64,000 nucleotides of DNA, taken from contig NC_132894.1 in NCBI RefSeq assembly GCF_030463535.1, forward strand, positions 27,734,625 through 27,798,624, written 5' to 3'. The translations under genes were made by a program, and so were the position numbers. Below the pieces are notes generated by a model, which ran no database searches, was not told the DNA's origin, and saw nothing but the letters and a program-made list of their open reading frames with translations. The DNA is from Salminus brasiliensis (taxonomy: Eukaryota; Chordata; Actinopteri; Characiformes; Bryconidae). Below, piece by piece: positions 46,801 to 58,036 of the stretch (position 1 is the stretch's first letter; the number at the start of each line of letters is the position of its first letter).

Positions 46801-49800
46801 AAGGCTCTTCCGACTTTCCAAGTAGGACAGTAGGGGAGCGCTTCAGCTGAAATTTCCTATTGGAACAATCCAACATTCCAGTTCAAATGGAACACAGTAT
46901 TAACCCTGGTTTTCGAGTCGTCAGCCTCAGGTTGAAGGCAGATCGGATTTCGCTCAGCGATGGCATGGTTGCTTTATGTGAACTGCTGAAAGACGCGATT
47001 CTAAAGCTTTACGACCAAATATAACTTTTTTCTTTATAACCTGATATCTCTCAGACAGGGCCTGTTTACAGTGTCATGACTACCTATGAATCACTGTGTG
47101 GTCTGAATTGGCAATACACTCCTGATCAGGCATCTGATTTACATTAAACGGACATGATTTATCCACACATCAGTACAAACCTTTTCAACACTCAAGTTTC
47201 AACACACTAGGATATTTCCCAGGCCTTACCATCCTCCAATGACCAGCCCCACCTTTATCTAACCTACAAATATCTGGATAAACTATAAGACAAGGCACAA
47301 TACTACAGGACAACAATATTAAACTAAATTCATACTCTAAACCTAACAAGAATACACTGAGAGTGCTCATTCATTCAAATGCAAATGATGAACAAAACAA
47401 ATACAACAAAACAAATACCTGCAATCTGTTTCTTTATTAGTGTATTAAAAGCCATCTCAAGGAAGTACACCAAGCCACCCCACCAACGGTAACTGAGCCC
47501 TTCATTTCAGGGCCAATAATCAAAGAGGAAATACAACGAGCCATGAAAGCCTAAGATTAGAGGCGAGCTGTTGAGATATACAGGGCACAAGAGGATAGGG
47601 TGGGCCAGGCCAAGCTACAACGCTGGCAACGAGCATGTGATGACAAGCAAAGCTATGAATAGCAGTCATGAAAAGAGTAGGTGGGGGGTTGGAGGGGTGT
47701 GCTGCTCAAAGCTGCATATAGCACATGTGCTGTTGGAGAGAACTTAGCATGGTTTAGCACAGGTGCTGGTAACCCAGGCAGCAGCTCTCTGGCATACAGA
47801 TAGTATTGTGCAAGAAGAACAAGGCAAGAAGACCATTAGAAATGATCAGTGATCCCCAAGCTCTCAAAAAAACCCTGTTTGCTCATCCTGGTACAAGTCT
47901 CTGTAAATCTCACAATATCATCCTCAAGATTTTATACATCTAAAATGGTTGAGTAAGGGTCAAACAAGGTTTTCAATTAAGAAGAAGAAGAAGTAGAAGA
48001 AGAAAAAACAGAAGTCCCGAATTAAAATTCATTTAAGCTGGAAATACTTCACCTTCTTTCTGCTACAGCCAGCGTGTCCTGCATCGTCAGACGGATGTAA
48101 CTGGCTGTAGCTGGGTACGGATATCCAAAGGCAAAGGACCTTTAGTTTACTAACACTTACCCTAAACCTGTGTTCTTTGCTAAAGAGCAGCGTGAAACAA
48201 TATATAAAAATGTATATGCTAAAAACTAATTCTGTGCATTCATCTCTGAATATTGTTGCTTAATTTTGGTAGGAGATTTTCTGCTAAGAATATGACTAAA
48301 TCTATCTGGAGGCTATTTGTATTGTTTTTACATCCATTCATGTTAAAACTTAGAGCTAAAGGAGTTTACAAACCAATATACAGTTAGTAAAATGTTTGCA
48401 GCAGTTGGTAACAAGCAAATTAAGCAAAAGAGTTATTCATCTTTAAATGAACCAATATTTAATTCACATATTAATTTCAATTGAATAAACATAAAAAAAG
48501 TTAAATGGCTTGTCATTGGGCCTGTCACTATAATTACATTATCACCCTTATCATACAATATACAGACACAACCTCAATCATTTTTACTGCCCTTAATACT
48601 GCTTGTTGGGTTTACTTGTTGACTTTGGTTTAAAACAGTGGGTTTATTTTGTGTTTTATTTATTCAGGACAATTAAACATTTTTAGATTCCATTTTCAAA
48701 ATGTCCTTCATTATCAAATGTTATTTTAAAAGGGTGTAATTGTATTATGCTGATATCATTATAAAATGGTCTAAAATAACAATAATATAGTTTATCTTAA
48801 TAATTATGAGATAAATGCCATATATTAAATGAATGATGAATATAGGCCCACTTCTCATCATCTGAAATCTTTTTTTTGTTAGATTTTCTGTTTTTTACAG
48901 TACAAGCAATGGCTTTTTTGTTCTCCTGAGCAGCACAGAAATGATTCTGGGTAGATGTAGAAGTCTTTACTGGTTGTCGGTGTTGACTCTTGCAATATTT
49001 GGGAGCTAACTTCGGTTTCACGGAGAAGTCTGACTGTGTTTTTTTTATGTGTGTGTTTCTTAAATGAACCCAAAACAAACTATGGCTACAGTATTTTTAA
49101 CCATTACGGCAACCCATCTGATTCCCCTACAGAGTTGTTTTTTTCACAGAGAGAAATCTCTGAAGGGTCAAGAAAAGATAATTTCCTTAGACTCCAACTG
49201 TAAGGAACAAAAGGCCAAACATTTAGTTATAGCTGGGGTGTAATGCTACATTGTGGCTAGCATGTTAGGACGTGGCTCAGGGCTAACTTTATATTACAAT
49301 AACTCTATACAATTGGCATATTAGATATTATATTAACTTTACTATGCCATTCTACGATGATAACCGTCTACTTTTATCACAATAAAGAGTGATAAACAAA
49401 TTAACATTCATTTATTTAAAGGCCAAATACATTTGGAAACCAACATTCTATTCACTTAAAAAATTTAATTCTGAATTCATTGGTTTATGATGTACCTAAA
49501 ACCCAACACATTATATTCTGTTGCTGTTGTGCACAAATCTCAAAACAGCAACAAAAAAGTAATTTTGGAGCATTTCCATTCTTCATGAAATTTTAACACA
49601 ATGTAAAAAAACAGCTGTCAGAAATCTCTGCATGACAGCTACAAAATGTAAAACACAATACAGTATAGTCTGTTTTATTAGATGTTATATAAATATATTC
49701 ATACATACAAATGTATGTTTATATATACAATTTGTTAAAGGCACAGTAACAAAAACAGCCTGTTGAATTCCAATAAAAAAGGGTTATATTTTGATGCAAG

Positions 49801-50564
49801 TTATAATATGGGCCAATTTAACCTAAGAAACACTTTTAGGCATTTATCATGATTGACCAATTTATTTTGTTGTGAATTTCTAGGGTGAAACAATTCACAA
49901 TCGACTGTATGAATTGGTAATGGTTACACATTTAAATTGCAATTAACAGAAAGTGGTTTAGAGGTACAATGCATAAAAAATCTAAGAAATAAAAACTTTT
50001 TTAAAGACAGTTTTAAAAAGCTGACCAGTCAGAGGCAGGGCCATGCCTAAACAAAACTGCAGTCTATCCTGACAGTAAAATACCTTGCCTGCTTATCAGT
50101 TACCTTTGGAGAAGTAACTCTGATGATTTGCAACCCTCCCAACAATCACAAAGCAAAGCTTTTTGTGCAGGACAGATATGACGACAGCTCAGGCGAGAGG
50201 GTAGTAAATCTCTTCAGTCTTCAGCTGCCTCAGCCTCTGATCGAGTGCTAAGCATGCAAAACCACAGAACATTGCCACATACTCCATAGCTTGGCCCTAG
50301 CTTTTAAAATAAGGTTTTGGAGGTAGCCTGACGAGTGGACAGCAGGACAGACCTATTACCAGCTCTGCTCACTGATATTCTGATACTAGACTGGCGACAG
50401 AGGAAAAAGCTGAAAATAAGTGAAGCGGGGAAGCTTACCTGAAGCATGGACTGTCGCGGGAGGAGACCCCGTCTCTCCACCACTCTTCTGGCTCATTGTT
50501 GCACTGTTCTCCTCAGTACTGGGTGGCAACTGCAGTTCTTTGGGGAGAAGATCATACACTGATT
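25638..50564 (-). CDS. nfat5: Nuclear factor of activated T cells 5 (TonEBP), 5'-incomplete
   Basis: Twelve exons: 50439-50564, 40110-40725, 37057-37243, 36540-36730, 36215-36387, 34537-34671, 34384-34436, 29894-30026, 29723-29791, 28976-29061, 27045-28857, 25638-25864 (3809 bp, 1268 whole residues). NFAT5 is a dimeric Rel-family activator of osmoprotective genes under hypertonic stress. The window shows the conserved [15 protein letters not shown] segment, a basic nuclear-localisation stretch ([13 protein letters not shown]), the Rel DNA-binding domain with [12 protein letters not shown], an IPT/TIG dimerisation domain, and a very long Gln/Ser-rich activation domain ending [19 protein letters not shown]. 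All phases fit. The first exon (with the vertebrate MPSDF... start and export signal) was not found and should lie beyond 64000 across a >13.4 kb intron. Confidence 0.95.
26040..26426 (-). mobile_element. Tc1/mariner-like non-autonomous copy, in nfat5 intron
   Basis: Right boundary ACCTGTTTCCATATAGTG then TA at 26427. Internal blocks ACAGCAATACTCCTAAGTCT, AGTAGAAAGCCTTTCC and GGATGAGTTGGAGATGAGGT match, in reverse complement, the copy at 43960-44320. The intron (25865-27044) holds nothing else recognised. Confidence 0.6.
27045..28857 (-). CDS. nfat5: nfat5 giant Gln-rich activation-domain exon
   Basis: 1813-bp open exon that starts [15 protein letters not shown] and encodes about 604 residues, mostly Gln, Ser, Thr, Pro and scattered LF/MF motifs (SLFQ, ALFHTQ, MFLSQS, MLFNSL). 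A regular (I-Q-Q-Q-Q)n block lies at 28232-28393. It ends ...[15 protein letters not shown] before donor G/GTAAAG. Mammalian NFAT5 has a homologous but longer single exon here. Plus-strand open frames over this exon are shadows of the CAG-rich repeats. Confidence 0.96.
28232..28393 (-). repeat. nfat5: 15-bp coding repeat, (I/M-Q-Q-Q-Q)n, in nfat5
   Basis: About ten tandem 15-bp units, imperfect CTGCTGCTGCTGGAT on the plus strand, encoding Gln4 followed by Ile (once Met, ending in Val). Both CAG and CAA codons are used. One unit is shortened to Q-Q-Q-I. Confidence 0.92.
28976..29791 (-). CDS. nfat5: Two small nfat5 linker exons
   Basis: 29723-29791 (69 bp) encodes [22 protein letters not shown]. 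28976-29061 (86 bp) encodes [20 protein letters not shown] then SSNSSTFK. Both start after a split Val codon followed by Met-Asp, and both contain a V-K-x-E motif, the SUMO-acceptor form. They link the Rel domain to the activation domain. Confidence 0.85.
29894..34671 (-). CDS. nfat5: nfat5 IPT/TIG dimerisation exons (three)
   Basis: Exons 34537-34671 ([20 protein letters not shown]...[17 protein letters not shown]), 34384-34436 ([17 protein letters not shown]) and 29894-30026 ([20 protein letters not shown], then [20 protein letters not shown]). This immunoglobulin-like domain mediates dimerisation and DNA encirclement in NFAT5. The 4.4-kb intron 30027-34383 separates the last two exons. Confidence 0.95.
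31888..31915. repeat. (AAT)n microsatellite
   Basis: About nine ATA/AAT units in an nfat5 intron. Confidence 0.9.
33640..34040. mobile_element. Dispersed repeat, second copy at 63393-63821
   Basis: Shares long blocks with the copy near the window end: GTTTACTTTAA.GGC.TGTATGAGT, AGCCTAAACTAA.ATTACAG, CCTGTT.CTACAGCATGTA, TAGTATTTAA.TAAAAATA.TGATACTC and TTTGTTGCAGAA. Same orientation, about 400 bp, non-coding. Confidence 0.65.
35270..35745 (+). mobile_element. Degenerate hAT transposase remnant in nfat5 intron
   Basis: Frame-broken plus-strand fragments match hAT (ZBED-like) transposases: [13 protein letters not shown] near 35345-35385, then [20 protein letters not shown], then [14 protein letters not shown] around 35530-35625, then a decayed copy of the CYAHTLNLASQ block. 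Several stops and frameshifts interrupt it. It lies antisense in the intron 34672-36214. The part from about 34830 may belong to the same element but is not recognisable. Confidence 0.7.
36215..37243 (-). CDS. nfat5: nfat5 Rel homology DNA-binding exons (three)
   Basis: Exons 37057-37243, 36540-36730 and 36215-36387. They encode [20 protein letters not shown], then [20 protein letters not shown] (the DNA-recognition loop), then [20 protein letters not shown] and [20 protein letters not shown], and [20 protein letters not shown] with the [15 protein letters not shown] strand. Identity to mammalian NFAT5 is very high. Confidence 0.96.
38930..39112 (-). mobile_element. tRNA-related SINE fragment
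   Basis: Starts ACATTTACATTTATGGCATT then TAGCTGACGCTCTTATCCAG and AGCGACTTCCAGGTTACTCG, and ends GACCGGGAATCGAACCCTAG. The closing block is the reverse complement of a tRNA-like B box. This is a well-known teleost SINE type. Confidence 0.7.
39762..39793. repeat. (AAAT)n microsatellite
   Basis: About eight AAAT units. Confidence 0.9.
40110..40725 (-). CDS. nfat5: nfat5 exon with Ser-rich region and NLS
   Basis: 616 bp encoding a low-complexity Ser/Gly-rich N-terminal region, then [40 protein letters not shown], the basic [15 protein letters not shown] stretch (nuclear localisation) and [19 protein letters not shown]. The second half is highly similar to mammalian NFAT5; the first half (with HHH and a GGGGSGRG run) is poorly conserved. 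Confidence 0.95.
40888..40912. repeat. (GT)n microsatellite
   Basis: About 12 GT units, 160 bp from the nfat5 exon 40110-40725. Confidence 0.9.
43960..44320 (+). mobile_element. Truncated Tc1/mariner-like non-autonomous copy
   Basis: Begins ACATATGGACAAAGGTATTT-GGACA and shares GGAAGGCTTTCTACTAGATT, GGAGCATTGCTGTGAG and CAACTCATCCCAAAAGTATT with the inverted copy at 26040-26426. It contains a perfect 15-bp inverted repeat, TATTTGATTGCATTC at 44080-44094 with its complement at 44116-44130. Confidence 0.6.
45117..45544. mobile_element. Tc1/mariner-like MITE with intact ends and TA duplication
   Basis: The left end CATTACATAGACAAACGTAT then TGGGACACCT is inverted at the right end (GTGTCCCAACTC...TTGTCTATGTAGTG). 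Both ends are flanked by TA (45115-45116 and 45545-45546), the Tc1/mariner target. The 428-bp interior (TTGTTGCAACGGTGGCATCC, TATTACAGTACCATGCTGGA) is decayed antisense transposase end sequence. A poly-A/T stretch interrupts the right end. Confidence 0.8.
46394..46822. mobile_element. Possible DNA element with short inverted ends
   Basis: CTTGGAAGTCGG near 46394-46405 is inverted as CCGACTTTCCAAG near 46810-46822. The interior is unique to this place in the window. Boundaries and class are uncertain. Confidence 0.35.
47980..48006. repeat. (GAA)n-like purine tract
   Basis: About eight GAA units with one interruption. Confidence 0.85.
50439..50564 (-). CDS. nfat5: nfat5 exon 2 (N-terminal conserved segment)
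   Basis: Encodes (E)[21 protein letters not shown]... and [15 protein letters not shown]. The first codon is split: the exon starts AA, needing a G from the missing exon 1, exactly as in vertebrate NFAT5 where ...R precedes [11 protein letters not shown]. Donor is TTCAG/GTAAGC. The next exon is 9.7 kb downstream. Confidence 0.92.
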
Positions 50565-53479
50565 CTGGAAAGGAAATGGGGAGGAGAGAGAATTGTTAAC
50601 CAGAGTCTAGAGTCAAGACAACAAGACATGACATCTGTATTATAATACATCACATGGAATTAAGGATCACCAGGAGTTCCTAATATTGCATCATATTGTT
50701 TTACTGGTCATTAATCAGCCATCAGACAGACTTGTCTCACTGCAGTATATCCATATGTCTCTGAGCAGTACAGCCCTGCAATGCTGTCCCTGCTACTCAC
50801 ACTGCTGATTCATGACCGCATGAAGGACTTAATAGTTAACCGAGGAGTTGAATTTAAAGCTGCAGGGACTTGACACATAGTATTTGGTGGTCATTACTAC
50901 AAGTGTAGTGGTGCGTACATGCAAGAACACTGTGTAAAGCCACCTCTGAGGATGATGATTTACCATATAAACACCTACATCCAGTCAAATATTTAGGCAT
51001 GCTTAGTATTTTGTGCTTGATTTGGATTCTTCCAGAGTAGAGAGCAAAGATCTTTACAAAGAATTTTTTGCCAGATCTAGTAGCCATGTGGATCCATATG
51101 CTAATCAGCTCTGCCAGTGTTTAATGAGGCCATGTGCTACAGATCAGACAAGCTCAGAAAAGTACACAGGAAAGGATGTTTCACATAAGCCGCCTTTGTT
51201 GTAATTAGGGGTGTAAGAAAAGATCAGAGTATCGCAATATTGTTTTGGAATTTTGCCGTTTATTGATTTTTGATAAATAATTTACATGCAAAGATTGGTG
51301 GCAGACAGTGGTTCATTTTGTGTTGTGTTTGAACCCAGACTGCTGTCTTCAGTTCCCAAGGTTCTGATGTCATTAAAATTATTATATAGTTTAACTCAGA
51401 TTTGTAGCATATGGTGTTTTTTATACTATGAGTGTTTCCCCAAAAATGTATATATATAAAAAAATCACAATATATAAACCTGCTTACAGTTTCTCATGAT
51501 GCCAGTAGCTTGAAAACATAGCTAGGATTGAAATTGAGTATGTTAATCCTATAAAGTCAGATTAAAGAATGTATGCTGAAGGTGCAATGTGTGATGTATT
51601 TTTGTTGATATGTATATATGAAGAATGTAAGCTCCCTTCGTTCTATTGTAAATAGTTTAGTTTCATAGAAAGACATTTCTAAATTGCTGGAAAAGCTGTT
51701 ATAGACTTGAATTTGTGCACGGAGGAGTTGCATTGTGCATTCATACTTCTCTGTATGTCGGGATGTTGATGGTGCATTTTGTCAGTGTGCTTCGGTGGAA
51801 CCGAGTAGCTATTATACATTTTTAAAAACGGGCCAATTCCAAAACTCATTTTATTTTCACACCCTAAAATTGACATACACCCAACCCGGTAGCGGCACCT
51901 TTTCGACACCTAAAGCTGTGACGCAGGCAAATCCAACAGCCACATCAGGAGCATATGGTGCTGCTGATACTTGTAGCCAGTTTTCTGAGACAATCTTTCC
52001 CCAGGATGTGCATCAGTAACACTGAAGAGCACTACATTACCGATATACTTCGCTATTAATCGGAATACAGGCTGCTATGCAAACAAGGCCTTGTGCCTGT
52101 GCCTGCAGTAGGGGGGTTAAAAGCAGTGTGTGATGAAGCAAAAGCCATGGAAGCAATCGTGTATCTGTGCCAGGCTAACATCTACCGCTAGCTCACCTGC
52201 TTTTACCATCTCTTCTGTCCATCGTTCATCTACTCCTTCAAGCTGACTACCAAACTGGAGCTAACGGCATACGTCAGAAGGGAAAGCACTGTGTTGTGCC
52301 AGGACGCCAAACCCAGGGAATCAAGTGGGTGCTAGGCCAGAAGCTAACCCAGCTACAACATCTTTTCAGACAGCTAACCACAACAACACTGAGGCAAAAT
52401 ACCAGGGTTGTGAATGGGCATGTAAACTGAGTCAGAGCACTTTTCACTATTTATACCTCAAAGAACACTTTCAAGTACTCAGTAAATGCATTCTTTGATA
52501 CTTATATTTACATTCTAATATTTCATATTAACTTGCCAGATTCAGGTCATTTACTTGTTGACTATGAACGGCTTGTGTATGTTCACACAGTGTGTGGAAA
52601 CTACACACATGCTTCAGTGGAGATCCCTTAAAAGGTACAGTATACCCATCCATCCACACCACTGGGTGTTGCTCTCTTCAAATACCAAAGCCTCTCATTG
52701 AAAATCCTGGCCTTCAGTTCACCTCAAATAACACCAGGGCTCTAAATTAAATCTGATACACGACTGCACCACACCTGGCCATCGAACTGGAAAAACTCCT
52801 GACTGTTTATTAGTTGCCAACCCCAACAGTGATAAGTACTACAATTTAAGTGCCAAAAGCCAGGGACCGTAGGCCTGGGCCCACAGACCTGGACCCCTCT
52901 ACTCTCAAAGGGCAATGGGCTATTTTAGGCAAACGAGCACAATGGCCTCAAACCATGTTTAGTATGCTGATGAGCAGTGCTTGGAAATCTGGGCTGCGGA
53001 TGGGGGCCAGAGGGGTGTTCACGACTATGGAGTGTAACAGTGCCTCTTGTCATTCAAGGGGCAGTTACATGTACTGAGTGCCACGAGGTGCAGCATAAAT
53101 AAACTCGGTTCTCTAGCTAATCTCTAGGCAACAGCTGGCTTAGCATCTTTAGATACTCTACTGATTATCGGCAGTGTTGTGCAGGTTCCCTTAATGCTCA
53201 GAGTAAAGGAAAACAGACTCTGTTTTCATCTATGAGGATCTTTTAAACCCACACCGCAACATTTGATTTGTGAAGGCTGCCCACACATTAGGGATGCTCT
53301 GAGGTCTCTAACTGGACTAAAAATGGTGTACCAGCCTAGGTGGGGCTTTGGCCCTCTGGTTCTTTATGTGTGGGGCTGTGATGTTATCATGGAAATGCAC
53401 AGCTTCTGTATTATCCTCTTCTTTTCCATCTTCTGACGTATTTTTGCTGCATTTATCCTGCTGGTTTTGATACATTGAC

Positions 53480-53820
53480 CAATTTCTAGTAACACCATAG
53501 CAACCACCTGCAGTACCATAGCATCCGCGTAGCAACAGCCTAGCAACTGCCTGTATGCGGGCACCACTTAAGGTGCACAGCAGACTGACACCATAGCAAG
53601 CACCTGAGATAACACAGCAACCACCTAGCAACACCATATCAAACGCCTTGCGACACCGTAGCAACACCATAGCAACCATCTAGCAACCACTTAGCAACAC
53701 TACACCTGTGATACCACAGCAACCACCTAGCAACGCCACAGCAATCACCTGCAATACCATGGCATCCACATAGCAACAGCCTAGCAACTATCTAGATGCG
53801 GGCACCACTTAAGCTGCCTT
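53480..53820. repeat. Minisatellite of CCATAGCAAC / CCTAGCAAC units
   Basis: Roughly 25 imperfect 9-13 bp units such as ACCATAGCAACC and CACCTAGCAAC. Two longer segments are duplicated about 243 bp apart: 53514-53576 and 53757-53819 share CATCC.C.TAGCAACAGCC then TAGCAACT, then GATGCGGGCACCACTTAAG-like sequence. Confidence 0.85.
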
Positions 53821-56800
53821 CAGGAAATGTACTTTTCTAGTTATAATCAAGCGCCATATTATCAAGTCTGTCCTGACTGCTGTTGGTCACATAGATGTGT
53901 GTTTATCCAGACAGTGTTTGTCCAGTGTCTTTTGGGGTCTTTCGGTTCATTATGTTCTGACATATCTGGCTAGCTATTAACTAAAAATGTCCCATGTTCT
54001 TAATATGTTTCCTAACCCAACTATTACATCTTCTGCTAGGTGTGTGTTTGAATATTGAATCTTTAGCCTGTAGCTGGACTGTGGCTTCCACTCTTGACAC
54101 AACTGCTAGCTGCTGCTAAGCTCATTTGCATAATGTTTGTCCACAAGAAGAAAGAGCCGACTGAGCAGGTTGTGCTTTGGCAGTTTGACACGTCAGGTGT
54201 ATGCATATACACGGTCGTCTCTCATCACAGCAGAACACGTTACCTGTTCGGTTCTGCATTAAGGCATGTAATTGTGCATGATGTTGCCATGTACGTCACG
54301 CATATGCTACCTAATATGTCGGCGCCCACGACTCTAAACACTGCATCCCTGAATAAAAGCTCCTTTTATATAGTCGACCTACAGGCAAACAAGCGTGCAG
54401 GTGAAGGCAGTCACCCAGTCCAGTGAGCACCACTTTAAAATGTGTTTACAGCAGCAAGGCAGGCAGCAACAAAGACTCTCTGTTCCAACACCCTTCTGAG
54501 CAAGCAGGACCCTCAGAGGTTTCAGAGCTGAACAGTTTTGTAGCCATGCTCAATTTGCTATTCAGATCTCTTCATCTGATCTTACAGGAGATACTGCTGC
54601 GTTCTGATTCCCTGCCAACTGCCAGTTTCAATTATTCACAGCTGGATCCAGGGATACCTTACACCCCTGTTCTAACATGTTGCTTGAAGGGAATTTCACT
54701 ACACGTTACGTGCACATATTATGTTACTGTCCAACACTGACCAGTATTAAATTAAGAAAAGCAAACAGTTTCCAGTAGGGCGAACAGTGTCATCTTTATA
54801 AGCTCTTAAAGGGGCTGAAGCTCTTCTCAGCTGGGTCATTATATGCTGACATGCAAAGGAAAATTGTAGAATTGCATATATTTATATATATTCTGCCATA
54901 TACTGCAGGTATGCTATGAATATTGAAAAAATATTTATTGAAAACAAAACACTCTGGTTTGGAAACACTGGTGAATTCCAAATTAACAGGGCATTGTGGA
55001 GAAACATACAACCTTGGATTTCTTTACAGTGGTGGTGATAGTAAACAGGCTTCAGATGTCAATGCAAATATAGCCATTTTTTTAACTTTATTTGCCATCC
55101 AAAAGGGCCAGTAAACCATTTCTCCAAAACAGCTACTGTACAGGAAAGAACTTGAATTGGACGTTAATGAGTCTATGTAGTTTTGGAGCATTTCTATTGG
55201 AATATTTATGTTGACATTTAGACACAATGCAATGTGTCCTGTATGTACACTTCTGCCATGAATTGTTCTGTAGAGAAAACTACAAAAATCACTGCCAATT
55301 CCATATGCTAGCTGGACCTTCTCATATTGCTCCACGCCACCAGTGCTGGGTGGCATTGCACATCCTTTCAAAGTGACACTAACACAATCAGTGGCACTCC
55401 CAGGGATTTCGGGCCCCATGAAAATAAATTACCCTTAACAATTCTGCCAAAATACTCAATTAATACATGGCAAAGATTGTCTCAGAAAAACAAATACAAA
55501 AGTAACAAAAGCACCATATTCTCAGGAACTAGCTGCTATGTTAGCACGCTTCCATCCTGAATGAGTGTAAAAATGCTCCCCATATAAAAACTCTCTCTGA
55601 CTGACTTTGTTTACCTCTTAATTTATTGAATTTAGCAGACATTTTGGAAAATCAGTGCATCTGCCCTTTAATACTGCAACAAAGAGGTCAAAAAGTCTAC
55701 AGAACGTCTCCAGAAACATATGCGAAAGGTCAGGAGGCTCAATGGAAATTGGGCTGGGATATGGAACTTCATTTACATATCACAGCATTCGGTGACATCC
55801 ATCCGTAGGACAGACGTCGGACACACCTACTTGTAGGTAGAATTTCCATTTAGCAGGGAGAGACGAGAAGCACTATATTGAAATAGCTGCTCTATTATGA
55901 ATGTGTGATCTATTATTCCTAGCTTTCAAAAGACTACAAAGTGTTGCAGCCATGCTTCTTTATGTCCATCTGCGTCATGCCCTTGAAGCCGGGCTTTTTG
56001 AAACAGGGTGTAACTGCAGCAAAGCACTTGGGGAAAAACTGCCTGATCATCAATAGACCACCTAGACTGTCCTTCTTGCACAGATCTAAATAGCCCTAGG
56101 AATTCCATGTTCCTGGGAATGTTCTGTAGACCTTTTTTTTACCTTTTGTTGTGGTCTGGCATAAAATACAGGCCTGCCATGCCATACTAAAGGGCAGATG
56201 CGTTGATTTTCCAAAATGTCTAATGCTAAATTCAGGATGACACTACCTTAATGGCACTCAAAAAAGTCTGCAAAATGCTAATAACAGCAATAGAATATTG
56301 GTGACATTTTTTTAAATGACAGTGTTTGCACTTATTCCTGGCAGGGGCTTGACTACAGTCTACCAACATCAAAGGCTAAGCCCACACGGGGGGCTTTATA
56401 CTGCTATACTGTTCTTAATGTGTTTATGTACTTTTCATAACAGCACATAATAAAATGTTGTCTGTCATAGTTAAGTAACTGAGGGAAACGGAGGAATGGG
56501 GGCTACTTAACTGCTTTGAGTTAAACAGCTCAGCATGTTGCAAAAAAACAATGATGCCAAAGACATAAAATCTGAGGGGCTTTGTGTACAAAACAGTTAC
56601 CTAAAATGTGTCTTTCCCATGGAAAACAACTGGAAACAGCTCAATCTGGTAAGTTCTGTCAAAGGCCCTTAAATCTGAACTTGCTGATAGATACCATTAC
56701 TATCCACAGAAAGCCTTTAATGACAATACACCACCACCTATGACCAAAGCATATACTCTGAATAAGCAAGCAACTTATCTCAAGCCAGGTATGAAGCTGA

Positions 56801-56839
56801 AGTCATTATTGGTCTTTTTCTCTGGTAAATTATAGTATC

Positions 56840-57150
56840 AGAGGAAAATGTGAGATCATCTGCCCAAAAACTGAAGCTGAAACAGTGGTGGACCATGCAA
56901 CATGACAATGACCCAAACTGTTCCAATAAATCCACCAATGCCCAGAAGACAAAAAAGAAGTTGCAAGTTCTTGTCAAAGCTCTTAATCCTATTAACATGT
57001 TGTGGGTTATTTCATCAAACACCACACAGCTGAGTGAATTCTGCATGGAGGAGTGGGAAAACTTTCTTCCAGTCGATTGCAGAGAATGGAAGATGGTTAC
57101 AGGAAGTCAGATAGTTGTGGATAGGGTGTCCTCACTTTTTTCTCAGTAAA
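56840..57150 (+). mobile_element. Tc1-like transposase C-terminal remnant
   Basis: A plus-strand frame reads WWTMQHDNDPNCSNKSTNAQ, then LNPINMLWVIS and FCMEEWENFLPVDCREW. This resembles the Tc1 DNDPKH...NPIENLW...EEWxxIP order, with the catalytic region altered. It closes with GGGTGTCCTCACTTTTTTCT, like a Tc1 terminal repeat. Inactive; the upstream half is missing. Confidence 0.7.
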
Positions 57151-57339
57151 ATTTGACATTTATATTTTGGTGAAATAAATGATCGTCACTTTCTATTGTA
57201 TTTGTTAGACTGATGCGATTCAGTTTTATCTTCATAATAAACAAAATATTTAATGCAGCATTCTAAAATTCCCATGACCCTAAACATAAGGCATCCTGAA
57301 TTGAAATTTATATTCAAACCCTGCCCAAAAATCTGAAGC

Positions 57340-57380
57340 TAAATAAAATAAAATAAAATAAAATAAAATAAATAAATAAC
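57340..57380. repeat. (AAAAT)n microsatellite
   Basis: About eight AAAAT/AAAT units. Confidence 0.9.
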
Positions 57381-58036
57381 TCCAACAGACTTTAGCCCAA
57401 TAGCCTGGACCTAGTCATGCTCCTGAGTCACGGTAAGACATTTGGTGAATTGCCGAAAATGCTACAGGAGAGTGAATGAGAGAAAATGCTTACGCCCCAA
57501 ATCCTATTCCTTTATCCGTTTCCCATTTCTGCCTTCTCTGGCGGGTCAGCACATGCAGGAACATGTGCACCACGCACGGGGCCCTTCCAGTAAACACACT
57601 GCCAACCGCACAGACAGAAAATGTACTCTGCTCTCAGACGAGAGTGGCTGCAGAATCAGTACCTGGCCTGTTTCAAAGTGTTTCCACACATTTTAAGGGA
57701 GAAAATTCCCATTCTGCTTCATAGTTTCCTCCCACACAAACAAGACACAGAGGCTGCTGTTTATGTCGCTGGCCTTTTTTTTTCACTGGGCAGAATGAAA
57801 ACAGTCGTTCATAGAGATGAGGAGGTTGTTCATTTTATTATTATTTTTTTTAACTAAAGGCTTCTTCAAATCCTTTCTTGCTCAAGTAATATTGTTTGCT
57901 TTTTTTGAGTAGACAAAGTGTTATTTAATGTTTTGTTGTGCTTCTTGCCTCGTTATGGACTGAATTTGATCTCAGTGGAATGAAATCCCCTTTCCAGAAG
58001 ACCCAGGCAATCAGACATCATCAAGAGCAGCTCATA

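Larger units (their letters stand above)
40726..50438. other. nfat5 intron 2 (9.7 kb)
   Basis: Contains a (GT)n tract (40888-40912), Tc1-like copies at 43960-44320 and 45117-45544, a possible TIR element at 46394-46822, and a (GAA)n-like tract at 47980-48006. The 145-aa minus frame at 44327-44764 is AT-rich, shows no domain and is judged chance. No other exon recognised. Confidence 0.55.

Noticed and set aside
49692-49725. AT-rich palindrome (ATACATACAAATGTATGTTTAT)
   Set aside because: Typical low-complexity AT sequence; no further structure.
53317-53679. Minus-strand 120-aa frame (repeated Met-Val-Leu-Leu pattern)
   Set aside because: It is the translation of the CCATAGCAAC minisatellite; low complexity, not a protein.
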